Origin: Roseitranquillus sp963749675
Lineage (GTDB): Bacteria > Pseudomonadota > Alphaproteobacteria > Rhodobacterales > Rhodobacteraceae
Reading direction: 5' to 3'
Length of the DNA stretch: 64,000 bases
Assembly (NCBI GenBank): GCA_963749675.1
Contig: CAVVNT010000002.1
Span: forward strand, 568,942 to 632,941
Shown here: positions 8,954-17,831 of the stretch, piece after piece
How the letters are laid out: each line of letters begins with the position of its first letter
How positions within the stretch are numbered: position 1 is the stretch's first letter
Position numbers and translations under genes: made by a program
Notes under the pieces: generated by a model
Database searches by the model: none
Told to the model about the DNA's origin: nothing
Seen by the model: only the letters and a program-made list of their open reading frames with translations

Positions 8954-9634
8954 GTGACGCCGCCGGGACCGTGGGCCGACCTGCCGTTCTTCTCGGAAAC
9001 CTGGCCCGGCATCGAAGCGGCGCTGAAGGCGGAGACGCGGGAGGTGCTGCCCCCGGCCGCCCAGGTCTTCGCCGCGCTCGAGGCGTGCCCGCCGGCGGCG
9101 GTGCGCGTGGTGATTCTGGGTCAGGACCCCTACCCTACGCCGGGCAATGCCGACGGTTTCGCGTTCTCCGTCCGGCCGGGAGTCGCGCTGCCACGCTCGC
9201 TGGCCAACATCTTTGCCGAGATGGAGGCGGATCTCGGCTGCCGCCCTGCGAACGGCGATCTGAGCGAATGGGCAGCGCAGGGTGTCCTGCTGCTCAACAC
9301 CAGCCTGACGGTGCCGGCCGGCGCGGCGGGCGGCCACGGAAGGCTGGGGTGGCAGCGCCTTGCCGCCGAGGTTCTGGCGCGGGTGTCGGAGCGGCCGACC
9401 GCCTTTGTCCTCTGGGGCCGGCACGCGCAGGCGCTGAAGCGGCACGTGCGGCCCGCCGCGCACCTCTTCGTGGAGAGCGCGCATCCCTCGCCCTTGTCGG
9501 CGCGAACCGGTTTCTTCGGCTCTTGTCCGTTCGGGCGCGTCAACGCATGGCTGGGGGAACGCGGAGAGGCGCCCGTCGATTGGTGTGGCAGCGGTTCCCA
9601 TCGCCGCGCGGTAGGAGTAGGGCAAAAGACATGA
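8954..9634 (+). CDS. ung: uracil-DNA glycosylase, family 1
   Basis: Removes uracil from DNA to start base excision repair. The catalytic water-activating motif GQDPYPTPGNADGFAFS and the DNA-loop motif HPSPLSA are both present; the motif has P where E. coli Ung has H after GQDPY, as in many bacterial family members. The frame is open from a GTG at 8882 that overlaps the trpD stop, but the GTG at 8954 is preferred: it follows AAAGAAGGG and gives a family-like N-terminus (TPPGPWADLPFF), for 226 aa. Its stop overlaps the trpC ATG. Having a DNA repair gene within a trp run is unusual. Confidence 0.85.
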   Translation: MTPPGPWADLPFFSETWPGIEAALKAETREVLPPAAQVFAALEACPPAAVRVVILGQDPYPTPGNADGFAFSVRPGVALPRSLANIFAEMEADLGCRPANGDLSEWAAQGVLLLNTSLTVPAGAAGGHGRLGWQRLAAEVLARVSERPTAFVLWGRHAQALKRHVRPAAHLFVESAHPSPLSARTGFFGSCPFGRVNAWLGERGEAPVDWCGSGSHRRAVGVGQKT

Positions 9635-10410
9635 GCGTGCTCGACGACATCAAGGCCTACAAGCTGCAAGAGGTGGCGCGCGCCAAGGCGCACTGCCCCG
9701 ATTCCGAAGTCGAGGGGGCGGCGCGCACGGCCCCTGCGCCGCGAGGGTTCGCGGCCGCGATCCGGCGCTCGACCGGCCCGGCGCTGATCGCCGAAGTCAA
9801 GAAGGCGAGCCCGTCGAAGGGGCTGATCCGCGAGGACTTCGATTCCGCGAAAATCGCGGAGTCCTACGAGACAGGCGGCGCGACATGCCTGTCGGTGCTG
9901 ACGGACGGCCCATCGTTCCAGGGCGCCGCGGAGCACCTGGTGGCGGCGCGCGCGGCGGTGTCGCTGCCGATACTCCGCAAGGATTTCATCTACGACACGT
10001 GGCAGGTGGCCGAGGCTCGGGCGATGGGGGCGGACTGCATCCTCGTCATCATGGCCGCGGTCTCCTTCGGGCAGGCCAAGGAGATCGAGGGCTGCGCCAT
10101 CGGCTGGGGCATGGACGTGCTGATCGAGGTCCACGACGAGGCGGAGATGGAGCTGGCGCTGCGACTGCGCTCCCCCATGATCGGGATCAACAATCGTGAC
10201 CTGCACACGTTCGAGACGGATCTCGGGACGACGCGGAAGCTCGCGCCGATGGTCCCGCGCGACCGGATCGTGGTGGCGGAGTCCGGGATCGCGACACCCG
10301 AGGACATCGCGACGCTCACCGAGGCAGGGGCGCGCGCTTTCCTTGTCGGCGAGAGCCTGATGCGGCAGGCCGACGTCGCGGCGGCAACGCGAACCCTTCT
10401 GTCGCGATGA
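9631..10410 (+). CDS. trpC: indole-3-glycerol-phosphate synthase
   Basis: 259 aa, a TIM-barrel enzyme that closes the indole ring from CdRP. Family blocks seen in order: IAEVKKASPSKG (catalytic lysines, about residues 53-64), LSVLTD, LRKDFIYDTWQV, IEVHDEAE, IGINNRDLHTFETD, VVAESGI and FLVGESLMR. The ATG at 9631 sits in an ATGA overlap with the ung stop, and the stop overlaps the moaC start in the same way. Confidence 0.95.
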   Translation: MSVLDDIKAYKLQEVARAKAHCPDSEVEGAARTAPAPRGFAAAIRRSTGPALIAEVKKASPSKGLIREDFDSAKIAESYETGGATCLSVLTDGPSFQGAAEHLVAARAAVSLPILRKDFIYDTWQVAEARAMGADCILVIMAAVSFGQAKEIEGCAIGWGMDVLIEVHDEAEMELALRLRSPMIGINNRDLHTFETDLGTTRKLAPMVPRDRIVVAESGIATPEDIATLTEAGARAFLVGESLMRQADVAAATRTLLSR

Positions 10411-10892
10411 CCCGCCTGACGCACTTCGACGCGGCCGGGCGGGCGCACATGGTCGATGTATCGGACAAGGCCGAGACGGCGCGCGTCGCGGTCGCGGCGG
10501 GCCATGTGCGGATGCGGGCCGAGACGCTGGCGCTGGTGGCGGAAGGCCGGGCCGGCAAGGGCGACGTCCTGGGCACGGCGCGCCTGGCAGGGATCATGGC
10601 GGCGAAGCGGACGGCGGATCTGGTGCCCTTGTGTCACCCCTTGCCACTCAGCCGCACGGCGCTGGAGCTGACACTGGACGAGGCGCTGCCCGGCGTTCGC
10701 ATCGAGGCGACGGTCAAGACGACCGGCCGCACCGGCGTCGAGATGGAGGCGCTGACCGCCGTCTCGGTCGCGGCGCTGACCGTGTACGACATGTTGAAGG
10801 CGGCGGAACGCGGGATGGAGATCGGCGGTATTCGCGTCGTCCTCAAGGAGGGTGGCGCGTCGGGCCGGTGGGAGGCCGAGCCATCGACATGA
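10407..10892 (+). CDS. moaC: cyclic pyranopterin monophosphate synthase
   Basis: 161 aa. Converts the MoaA product to cyclic pyranopterin monophosphate, an early step of molybdenum cofactor synthesis. The active-site block KRTADLVPLCHPLPLS is at about residues 71-86, and TGVEMEALTAVSVAALTVYDM follows the KTTGRTG segment (the quoted block is split here: TGVEMEALT, then AVSVAALTVYDM). Start and stop overlap trpC and moeA by four bases each, so the Moco genes are co-transcribed with trp genes, as in other Rhodobacterales. Confidence 0.95.
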   Translation: MTRLTHFDAAGRAHMVDVSDKAETARVAVAAGHVRMRAETLALVAEGRAGKGDVLGTARLAGIMAAKRTADLVPLCHPLPLSRTALELTLDEALPGVRIEATVKTTGRTGVEMEALTAVSVAALTVYDMLKAAERGMEIGGIRVVLKEGGASGRWEAEPST

Positions 10893-12055
10893 TCTCCGTC
10901 GGCGAGGCGCTGGGCCATGTGCTGTCGCTCGTCGCCCCCTTGACGGCGGAAGACGTGCCGTTGCGCAGCGCCGCAGGGCGGATGCTGGCGCGGCCGGTCG
11001 CGGCGCGACGCACCCAGCCATCGTTCCGAACCTCGGTCATGGATGGCTATGCGGTGGTGGACGCCGCGCCCGGCGACCGCCTGAGCATCGTCGGCGAGGC
11101 GGTGGCCGGCCGGCGCTGGACCGGGACGGTCTCGAGGGGCCAGGCGGTCCGGATCTTCACCGGCGCGCCGGTCCCCGAGGGCGCGAGCCGAATCATCCTC
11201 CAGGAGGATGTGGAGCGGTCGGCCGATGAGCTCGTGCTGAGGGCCGACCCTGATCCAGGCCGCCATATCCGTGCGGAAGGGGCGGACTTCGCCGTGGGTG
11301 ACGAGCTATCGGTCCGGCGCCTGCGGCCGGTGGATCTCGCGTTGCTCGCGTCGATGAACCTGGACCGGGTGCCGGTCGTGCGCCGCCCGGTTGTCGCCCT
11401 GATCGCGACCGGCGACGAGCTGGTGATGCCGGGAGAGGAGCCTGGCGCCGACCAGATCGTTGCCTCGAATGCCTTCGGGCTGGCCGCAATGCTGGAGGAC
11501 GCGGGTGCGGAAGTCAGGATGCTTCCGATCGCGCGTGACAATGCATCGGCGCTCGGCTGCGTGTTTGACCTGGCGCAGGGTGCCGACCTGATCGTGACGA
11601 TCGGCGGCGCCTCGGTCGGGGATCATGACATCGTGGCCGACGTAGCGGCGAGCCGGGGGATGGAGCGCCGGTTTCATCGTGTCGCAATGCGGCCCGGCAA
11701 GCCGCTGATGGCCGGCCGCATGGGGGAAGCGGCGATGCTGGGCCTGCCGGGCAATCCCGTCTCGGCCATGGTCTGCGGCATGATCTTCGCGGTGCCGATG
11801 GTGCGCACCATGCTGGGCCACGCGCCGGGGCCCGTGCCGAGGCGGACCGGGATGCTTGCGGAAGCGGTGGTTCCGAACGGACCGAGGGAGCACTACATGC
11901 GCGCGCGCCTGACGCCGGAGGGACTTTCGGCGGCGAAGCGGCAGGACAGTGCGCTGCTGTCGGTGCTGGCGGAGTCGGACGCGCTGCTCGTCCGGCCGCC
12001 GCACGACGGCGCCCGGCAGGCGGGCGCAGAGGTGGACTACATCCCCCTGCCTTGA
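10889..12055 (+). CDS. moeA: molybdopterin molybdenumtransferase
   Basis: 388 aa. Inserts molybdate into adenylated molybdopterin. Motifs: SVMDGYAV (about residues 49-56), ATGDELVMPGEE, TIGGASVGDHD, MRPGKPLMAGR and GLPGNPVSAMV, in the normal order for MoeA domains I-IV. The ATG overlaps the moaC stop (ATGA). It is the last gene of the trpG-moeA run; the 119 bp after it hold the lexA operator region. Confidence 0.94.
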   Translation: MISVGEALGHVLSLVAPLTAEDVPLRSAAGRMLARPVAARRTQPSFRTSVMDGYAVVDAAPGDRLSIVGEAVAGRRWTGTVSRGQAVRIFTGAPVPEGASRIILQEDVERSADELVLRADPDPGRHIRAEGADFAVGDELSVRRLRPVDLALLASMNLDRVPVVRRPVVALIATGDELVMPGEEPGADQIVASNAFGLAAMLEDAGAEVRMLPIARDNASALGCVFDLAQGADLIVTIGGASVGDHDIVADVAASRGMERRFHRVAMRPGKPLMAGRMGEAAMLGLPGNPVSAMVCGMIFAVPMVRTMLGHAPGPVPRRTGMLAEAVVPNGPREHYMRARLTPEGLSAAKRQDSALLSVLAESDALLVRPPHDGARQAGAEVDYIPLP

Positions 12056-12117
12056 CCCCTGTATCGAAGGCCTGAGCACACCTGCGCGATGCGCTGCAAA
12101 CGTTTGACCCAAAACAG

Positions 12118-12132
12118 GAACGGGCGTAGAAC
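12118..12132. promoter_or_regulatory. LexA operator, GAAC-N7-GAAC direct repeat
   Basis: The sequence GAAC GGGCGTA GAAC matches the known alphaproteobacterial SOS box (GTTC-N7-GTTC read on the other strand). It lies 43-57 bp before the lexA start codon, where autorepression by LexA is expected. Confidence 0.8.
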
Positions 12133-12136
12133 AAAG

Positions 12137-12154
12137 GCGAACAAGCATGTTCGC
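12137..12154. promoter_or_regulatory. second, palindromic GAAC/GTTC element before lexA
   Basis: GCGAAC AAGCAT GTTCGC is a perfect 6-bp inverted repeat with a 6-bp spacer, immediately downstream of the direct-repeat box and about 20 bp before lexA. It shares half-sites with the SOS box, and its left GAAC is spaced N6 from the previous GAAC. It could be a second LexA contact or a leader hairpin. Confidence 0.45.
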
Positions 12155-12174
12155 AGAATGAGGAGGCTCGATCG

Positions 12175-12873
12175 ATGCTCACCCGCAAGCAGCTTCAGCT
12201 TCTGGAATTCATCCACAGGCGGGTCCAGCGCGACGGGGTGCCGCCCTCGTTCGATGAGATGAAGGACGCGCTCGACCTTCGGTCGAAGTCCGGCATCCAT
12301 CGCCTCATCACCGCTTTGGAGGAGCGGGGATTCATCAGGCGTCTCGCTCACCGCGCCCGCGCCATCGAGATCGTCCGGCTGCCTGACGCCATGGATCCCG
12401 GAGCGAGCTTCGTACCGCAGGTGATAAAGGGCGATGGCGGAGACGATGACGCCCCCCGGCCGGCCAATGCGATGCCGGTCGAGGTCTACGCGGTCGAGCT
12501 GCCGGTGATGGGGCGCATTGCGGCCGGCGTGCCGATCGAAGCGATCAGCCAAGTCAGCCACAATGTCGCCGTTCCCGGCCAGATGCTCTCCGGCAATGAC
12601 CAGCATTACGCACTTGAGGTCAAGGGCGACTCGATGATCGAGGCGGGGATCAACGACGGCGACATCGTCGTCATCCGCGAGAGTGCGACGGCGAACAATG
12701 GCGAGATTGTCGTAGCCCTGGTCGAAGGTCAGGAGGCGACGCTCAAGCGCTATCGAAGGCAGGGTGGCTCGGTTGCGCTTGAGGCCGCCAACTCCGCCTA
12801 CGAGACCCGCATCTACCGGGAAGAGCAGGTGAAGGTGCAGGGCCGTTTGGTTGGGTTGATCAGAACCTACTAG
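12175..12873 (+). CDS. lexA: LexA SOS-response repressor (self-cleaving)
   Basis: 232 aa. Represses DNA damage genes until RecA filaments trigger self-cleavage. Residues 1-70 form the winged-helix DNA-binding domain (LTRKQLQLLEFI, PPSFDEMKDALDL, RGFIRRLAHRARAIEI). A linker longer than in E. coli (about 75-105) carries an acidic stretch, as in alphaproteobacteria. The cleavage bond is A117-G118 (GRIAAGVP), with catalytic S153 (KGDSMIEAG) and K191 (ATLKRY). A GAGGAGG ribosome site precedes the ATG. Operators upstream show autoregulation. The gene follows moeA. Confidence 0.96.
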   Translation: MLTRKQLQLLEFIHRRVQRDGVPPSFDEMKDALDLRSKSGIHRLITALEERGFIRRLAHRARAIEIVRLPDAMDPGASFVPQVIKGDGGDDDAPRPANAMPVEVYAVELPVMGRIAAGVPIEAISQVSHNVAVPGQMLSGNDQHYALEVKGDSMIEAGINDGDIVVIRESATANNGEIVVALVEGQEATLKRYRRQGGSVALEAANSAYETRIYREEQVKVQGRLVGLIRTY

Positions 12874-13047
12874 GGATGTGCGAGGTATGTATTTCGTTAC
12901 TCGACCGTAGGGGACGAATCACCTAGCTGTTTGCTCTGTTAACCAGTTCACACAAAGATATTTTTTGGAGTCACCGCAGAAGCGGTCGGTTGAGTGAGAT
13001 TGAGGTAGGCGGCGCAGGCACCGAAACCGCAGAATGCGGAGATTACG

Positions 13048-14007
13048 ATGCCGGAGAAGATAAAGAACGTCGAGAACGGCGTTAGGCTGAGCGGCTGGGC
13101 CGCAACTGTAGGATTGATCGCCGTCGCCACGATTTTTGGCGGCCTAGGCTATGTTGCGATCAATCAGGACAGACCCGTCAATATCGCCTTGGGCGAACAG
13201 AGCATCACGATTGGCGGCGGCGCGAAGTTCGAAGATATCCTCGAAGAAGCGCTGCTGACAAGCGAGGAGCGGACTGCCGACCTCCTCGATGATTACGGCT
13301 ATTATCACATAGGTGGCGAAGAGCTGGTAAGGGCCATGCGGGCATTCGACGTGTCCGATTTCCGCCGCATCAGCGACCCTCCGGGCTCCTCCGACCTTGC
13401 TGCGCTGCGCCGCGACGAATTCCGCGCAGTGCTGCTCGACATGGTGGGCGACCTCGACGGACCCTTCCAGACGCCGGGAACGCTCTGGGCCGCGACGGAA
13501 AAGTTCAAGAACGCGATCACCGATCTCGAGAACGCGATGTTCGAGGTCAAGGAGGCGAGCCCGCTGCTGGTCTGGTTGTGGGAGAAGAGCATCGACCGGG
13601 AGGAGCTGTTCAAGAAGCGCGTCTTCAAGGCGACGGTCAGGCCCGCCTCGGGTCGGGTCGAGGAAGAGCACGTCATCGTCGCGGCCTGCGCGGGCAATCC
13701 GTTCAAGGACCGGATGATCCAGCTCTTCACGCCGAACCTCGGCGGATCGGTGACGGCGCCGTTGACGATCGACATCAGCCGCATGCGCTGTGACGAGCCG
13801 GATCCGCCGCTGGCGCGCATGTTGACGGGCGACGACGCCATCCAGATCGCGATCAGTCCTGGCGCGGCGAAGTTTATCTTCGGTCCGGAAGGCTTCGCCT
13901 CGGAGTCCGCGAAGAGGCTGTTTGCGGATCAGGACAGCGCGCCGGAGTGGACGTTCGAGGTTCTGCCGCGTGATCTGGAACCGCGGATCGTCCAGGCGTC
14001 CAACTGA
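13048..14007 (+). CDS. single-span membrane protein of unknown function
   Basis: 319 aa. A charged N-terminus is followed by one hydrophobic helix at about residues 15-38. The rest is a soluble, probably periplasmic domain containing a helical segment (WAATEKFKNAITDLENAMFEV) and a C-terminal mixed part with two cysteines. No catalytic motif or family was recognised. Its codon use matches the neighbours, but the upstream 170 bp is AT-richer than average. It is followed 30 bp later by a small secreted protein on the same strand and may be co-transcribed with it. Confidence 0.6.
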   Translation: MPEKIKNVENGVRLSGWAATVGLIAVATIFGGLGYVAINQDRPVNIALGEQSITIGGGAKFEDILEEALLTSEERTADLLDDYGYYHIGGEELVRAMRAFDVSDFRRISDPPGSSDLAALRRDEFRAVLLDMVGDLDGPFQTPGTLWAATEKFKNAITDLENAMFEVKEASPLLVWLWEKSIDREELFKKRVFKATVRPASGRVEEEHVIVAACAGNPFKDRMIQLFTPNLGGSVTAPLTIDISRMRCDEPDPPLARMLTGDDAIQIAISPGAAKFIFGPEGFASESAKRLFADQDSAPEWTFEVLPRDLEPRIVQASN

Positions 14008-14037
14008 AGACCGAACAATGAAGAGTGAGGCGACCAA

Positions 14038-14196
14038 ATGCTGAGAACCACGCTGGCAATGCTCCTGGGCTCGGCCGTCCTGATCGGTGCCACCATGCCG
14101 GCCGCGGCCGACTGCATATACAACGGGCAATCCTACTCGGAAGGCACCAAGATCGGCGATCGGACCTGTCGCAACGGCAGCTGGGTCGGCGGCTAG
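14038..14196 (+). CDS. 52-aa secreted two-cysteine protein
   Basis: A short gene starting at the ATG at 14038, 14 bp after a GAGTGAGGCG ribosome-site region. Residues 1-24 form a clear signal peptide (MLRTTLAMLLGSAVLIG, then TMPAAA, cleavage after ADA-like AAA|D). The mature 28 residues begin DCIYNGQSYSEG and end CRNGSWVGG, so two cysteines could form a disulfide. The pattern resembles DUF1496-type small periplasmic proteins. Its stop abuts the stop of convergent comEC. Confidence 0.6.
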   Translation: MLRTTLAMLLGSAVLIGATMPAAADCIYNGQSYSEGTKIGDRTCRNGSWVGG

Positions 14197-16308
14197 TCAG
14201 ACCCCGCCCGCCCGGGTCTGTGCGCCCCGAACAAGGGCCACGGCACGATCCAGAATCGACAAAGACGCGCGCCCTTGGGTCCTGACGGCCCAAGGGCGTT
14301 GCCCCGTGCGATCCGCCACGGCCTCCATCACGAGGCCGTCTTCGGTCTGGTGGATCGACGCGCCACCCATCGCCTCGAGCCGGGTCCGATCGAGGATGTC
14401 GCAGGGTCCAGTCAGATCCGTCTCGGCGGATGTCACGACGAGGACGCCCGGGGTGCAGAGCCGTTCGGCACGCTCCGCACCGCCGCGGCCGGTGACGAGG
14501 ACGATCGGCAGACCTGCAACCCGCAGCGCGTCCTGATCGTCCTGTTCGAAACCCGAACGCGCGGCCGCCGCCTCCTGGCTCGCGCCGTCGCCGTCGTTTT
14601 CGAGCCACGTCTCGGCAGCGAAGCTCTCCCCCCGTGGCTTGCTGAGCGCCCGCCCCTCCCCGGTCAGGACCCCGACCAGTCCGCCAGAGGACGAGACCAG
14701 GATCTCCGGCCGCTCCGCCCCCGTCCACAGCGCAAGCGCCAGCGCTAGTGGAGCGATCCCCACCACACGCGAACTGCCCTGCCAGAGGATGATCCAAAGC
14801 CCGCCCAGGGCAACGAGCGGCAGGACGGCGGCGCCTGGCGCGGGAACGAGGCTGAGGGCGCCGTCGAGGCCCGCGACCCAGTCCGAGACGCCGAGGATCC
14901 ACGCGATCGCCGGGGCCATCACCGCGAGCCCGATCCAGCCGAGGCCGACCGGCGCGAGCAATCCGGCCAGCACCGCGCCAGGAATGACCACCGCCCCCAT
15001 CAGCGGGACCGAGAGGGTGTTGGCGATCAGACCGTAGTGCGCAAGTTGGTTGAAGTGCGCCGCGCCGATCGGCGCCGTGGCCACACCTGCGACGGCGGAC
15101 GAGAGAAGGACGCCGCCGACAGGCTTCAGCCAGCCCGGCATCGCGGGCCCGTCCCAATCGCGCAGCCAGGAGTAGACACCGATCAGCGCGGTGGTCGCGG
15201 CGAACGACATCTGGAAGCCGGGTCCGACCAGAGCCTCGGGCCGCAAGCTCAGAACGATGATCGCTGCGAGCGCCACGGAGCGCAGCGACAGCGCCCGGCG
15301 GTCGAAGAGAACGGCCACCAGCATGACGGCGACCATGACGAACGCGCGTTCCGTCGCGACGTTGCCGCCCGAAAGACCTAGATAGAACGCGCCTGCCGCG
15401 AGCGCCACGACCGCGGCGAGCTTCTTGATGTTCCAGCGCAGCGCGACGGCCGGAACCGCCGCGAAGCCGTAGCGGATCGTCGCGAAGACGAAGCCGGTGA
15501 GAAGCCCCATGTGCAGCCCGGAGATCGCCAGGAGGTGTGCGAGGTTCGAGGCGCGGAGCGATGCCAGCGTCTCCCGGTCCATGCCCGAGCGGTCGCCGGT
15601 GGTAATCGCTGCCGCGAAGGCGCCGATCCGGCCCGGCAGCGCCGCCTGAACCGCCCCCGAGATGCGGTCGCGCAGGCTGGTCATCCAGAGCCCCCGCGCC
15701 GAAGCGGGCGACACCGCCAGAACCGGCGTGCGGGTGTAGCCGACCGCGCCGATGCCCTGGAACCACGCATTCCGGCGGAAGTCGAAGCCTCCCGGCTCGA
15801 CCGGTCCGCCGGGAGCCGAAAGGTTCGCGGTCATCATCACCCGCATGCCCGGCGCGGGCTCCACGAAGTCCTGCTCGCCATGAAGCGAGACGCGTACCCG
15901 CGTCGGCACACGTTCCGGCGGCGTCCGATCCAGGACCACGCGGTCGAGCGTCAGGCGAACCGCATCGGAGGATGAGCGGTCGATGTTGACGACCCGCCCC
16001 TCGACCGGACCGTAGTAGTGGAAGCCGAGGACCGGCGCGGCGACCTCGTGGGTGCGCCACGCCGCAAGGCCCATGCCGAGGATCACCAGGATCCCCGCCA
16101 CCGGAAGGGGTCGGAAAGATGTGAGACGGCGCGCGATCACTGCGAGAGCCAGCCCAGCCAGGGCAAGCGCCACCCACGCCATCTCGCTCGGCTCGACGCG
16201 CAGTGAGAAATAGATGCCGATCCCCGTCCCGAGACACACTGGAACCCACGGGAACAGGTGACCCCTCTGGGCGTCGAGAACGCGCGCGATGCTGGGGAGG
16301 GCAGGCAC
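14197..16308 (-). CDS. comEC: ComEC/Rec2-family DNA uptake channel protein
   Basis: 703 aa. ComEC carries single-stranded DNA across the inner membrane during natural transformation. The N-terminus has two or three membrane helices followed by an OB-fold-like DUF4131 part (about 60-190). The Competence domain with many membrane helices spans about 220-500, including LLAISGLHMGLLTGF and GLSGGNVATERAFVM. The C-terminal region (about 540-700) is soluble but shows no HxHxDH metal motif, so a metallo-beta-lactamase nuclease activity is unlikely here. The gene is divergent from gltX. Confidence 0.88.
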   Translation of the reverse strand: MPALPSIARVLDAQRGHLFPWVPVCLGTGIGIYFSLRVEPSEMAWVALALAGLALAVIARRLTSFRPLPVAGILVILGMGLAAWRTHEVAAPVLGFHYYGPVEGRVVNIDRSSSDAVRLTLDRVVLDRTPPERVPTRVRVSLHGEQDFVEPAPGMRVMMTANLSAPGGPVEPGGFDFRRNAWFQGIGAVGYTRTPVLAVSPASARGLWMTSLRDRISGAVQAALPGRIGAFAAAITTGDRSGMDRETLASLRASNLAHLLAISGLHMGLLTGFVFATIRYGFAAVPAVALRWNIKKLAAVVALAAGAFYLGLSGGNVATERAFVMVAVMLVAVLFDRRALSLRSVALAAIIVLSLRPEALVGPGFQMSFAATTALIGVYSWLRDWDGPAMPGWLKPVGGVLLSSAVAGVATAPIGAAHFNQLAHYGLIANTLSVPLMGAVVIPGAVLAGLLAPVGLGWIGLAVMAPAIAWILGVSDWVAGLDGALSLVPAPGAAVLPLVALGGLWIILWQGSSRVVGIAPLALALALWTGAERPEILVSSSGGLVGVLTGEGRALSKPRGESFAAETWLENDGDGASQEAAAARSGFEQDDQDALRVAGLPIVLVTGRGGAERAERLCTPGVLVVTSAETDLTGPCDILDRTRLEAMGGASIHQTEDGLVMEAVADRTGQRPWAVRTQGRASLSILDRAVALVRGAQTRAGGV

Positions 16309-16391
16309 CCTTGATACCCCTCCGGGGCTTGTCTAGACGGGCGCCAGAGGTACGTCCGTCCTGGTTACCGAAAGGTTAATTTCGTCCCGCC

Positions 16392-17783
16392 ATGAGTGTC
16401 GTCACCCGCTTTGCCCCCTCCCCGACCGGCTATCTCCACATCGGCGGCGCCCGCACGGCGCTGTTCAACTGGCTCTATGCTCGGGGCCGCGACGGGACGT
16501 TCCTGCTCAGAATCGAGGATACCGACCGCGCAAGATCGACGCCCGAGGCGACGGAAGCGATCTTCGAGGGGCTCAAGTGGCTTGGCCTCGACTGGGACGG
16601 AGAGCCCATGAGTCAATTCGAGCGGGCGGAGCGGCATGCGGAGGTCGCCCACCAGATGCTCGACGCCGGCCACGCCTATCGCTGCTGGTCGACGCAGGAG
16701 GAGATCGCCGCCTTCCGCGAGGAGGCGCGTGCGTCGGGCCGTTCCACCCTGTTCCAGAGCCCGTGGCGAGACGCCGACCCCAAGGCGTGCCCCGACGGCC
16801 CGCACGCCGTCCGGCTGCGGGCGCCACGCGAGGGGCAGACGGTCATCGAGGATGCGGTCCAGGGCACCGTGACGTGGGAGAATGCGCAGCTCGACGACAT
16901 GGTGCTTTTGAGATCCGACGGCACGCCGACCTACATGCTGGCCGTCGTCGTCGACGACCGCGACATGGGCGTGACGCACGTGATCCGCGGCGACGACCAC
17001 TTCGGCAATGCAGCGCGGCAAACGCAAATCTGGCGCGCCATGGGCTGGGACGAGCCTGTCTGGGCGCATATCCCGCTGATCCATGGCGAGGACGGCAAGA
17101 AGCTGTCGAAGCGCCACGGCGCCCTTGGGGTCGACGCCTGGCGAGACGAGGGCTACCCGGCCTCCGCCATGCGGAACTACCTCGCGCGGCTTGGCTGGAG
17201 CCACGGCGACGAAGAGGTCTTCACCGACGCGCAGGCGATCGAGTGGTTCGACCTTTCCGGCATCGGCCGAGCCCCGGCGCGGCTTGACACCAAGAAGCTC
17301 GAGCATCTGTCAGGCCGCCATATCGCAATGACCCCAGACGACCGGCTTGTCGATGAAGCCGACGAGTGGCTGAGGGAGACTGGGCGGGCGCAATTGGGCG
17401 GTGCCGGGCGCGCCGCCCTCCTCGCCGCGATGCCGCACGTCAAGGAGCGGGCAAAGAGCTATCCCGACCTGCTGGAGAAGGCGCACTTCGCGCTGGCGGA
17501 GCGTCCAATCGTGCCGGATGCTGCGGCTGCGAAGGCCCTCGACCCCTCGTCTCGCGCGCTTCTCGCCGAATTGACGCCGCACCTGCATAATGCTAGCTGG
17601 ACACGAGACATGCTGGAAGATGTCGTGAGCCGACTGGCCGACGCGCACGACATCAAGCTCGGCACGCTGGCGCAACCCTTGCGCGCCGCTCTGGCCGGGC
17701 GCACCTCCACGCCCAGCGTTTTCGACATGATGCTTGTAATCGGTCGCGACGAGACGATCGCGCGGCTCAATGATGCGGCCTGA
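16392..17783 (+). CDS. gltX: glutamyl-tRNA synthetase
   Basis: 463 aa, class I synthetase charging tRNA-Glu. The HIGH-type motif is HIGG at residues 16-19 within FAPSPTGYLHIGGARTALFN, and the KMSKS-type motif is KLSKR at 237-241. The anticodon-binding helical domain follows to the end. The ATG is placed by the family N-terminus. It is divergent from comEC and precedes gltA by 48 bp. Rhodobacterales often have two GltX-like proteins, and whether another copy exists outside cannot be seen. Confidence 0.94.
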   Translation: MSVVTRFAPSPTGYLHIGGARTALFNWLYARGRDGTFLLRIEDTDRARSTPEATEAIFEGLKWLGLDWDGEPMSQFERAERHAEVAHQMLDAGHAYRCWSTQEEIAAFREEARASGRSTLFQSPWRDADPKACPDGPHAVRLRAPREGQTVIEDAVQGTVTWENAQLDDMVLLRSDGTPTYMLAVVVDDRDMGVTHVIRGDDHFGNAARQTQIWRAMGWDEPVWAHIPLIHGEDGKKLSKRHGALGVDAWRDEGYPASAMRNYLARLGWSHGDEEVFTDAQAIEWFDLSGIGRAPARLDTKKLEHLSGRHIAMTPDDRLVDEADEWLRETGRAQLGGAGRAALLAAMPHVKERAKSYPDLLEKAHFALAERPIVPDAAAAKALDPSSRALLAELTPHLHNASWTRDMLEDVVSRLADAHDIKLGTLAQPLRAALAGRTSTPSVFDMMLVIGRDETIARLNDAA

Positions 17784-17831
17784 CGGCCAACGGCAAACCG
17801 CGGACGACGGCCGCGCCATGGAGGGGATGCC

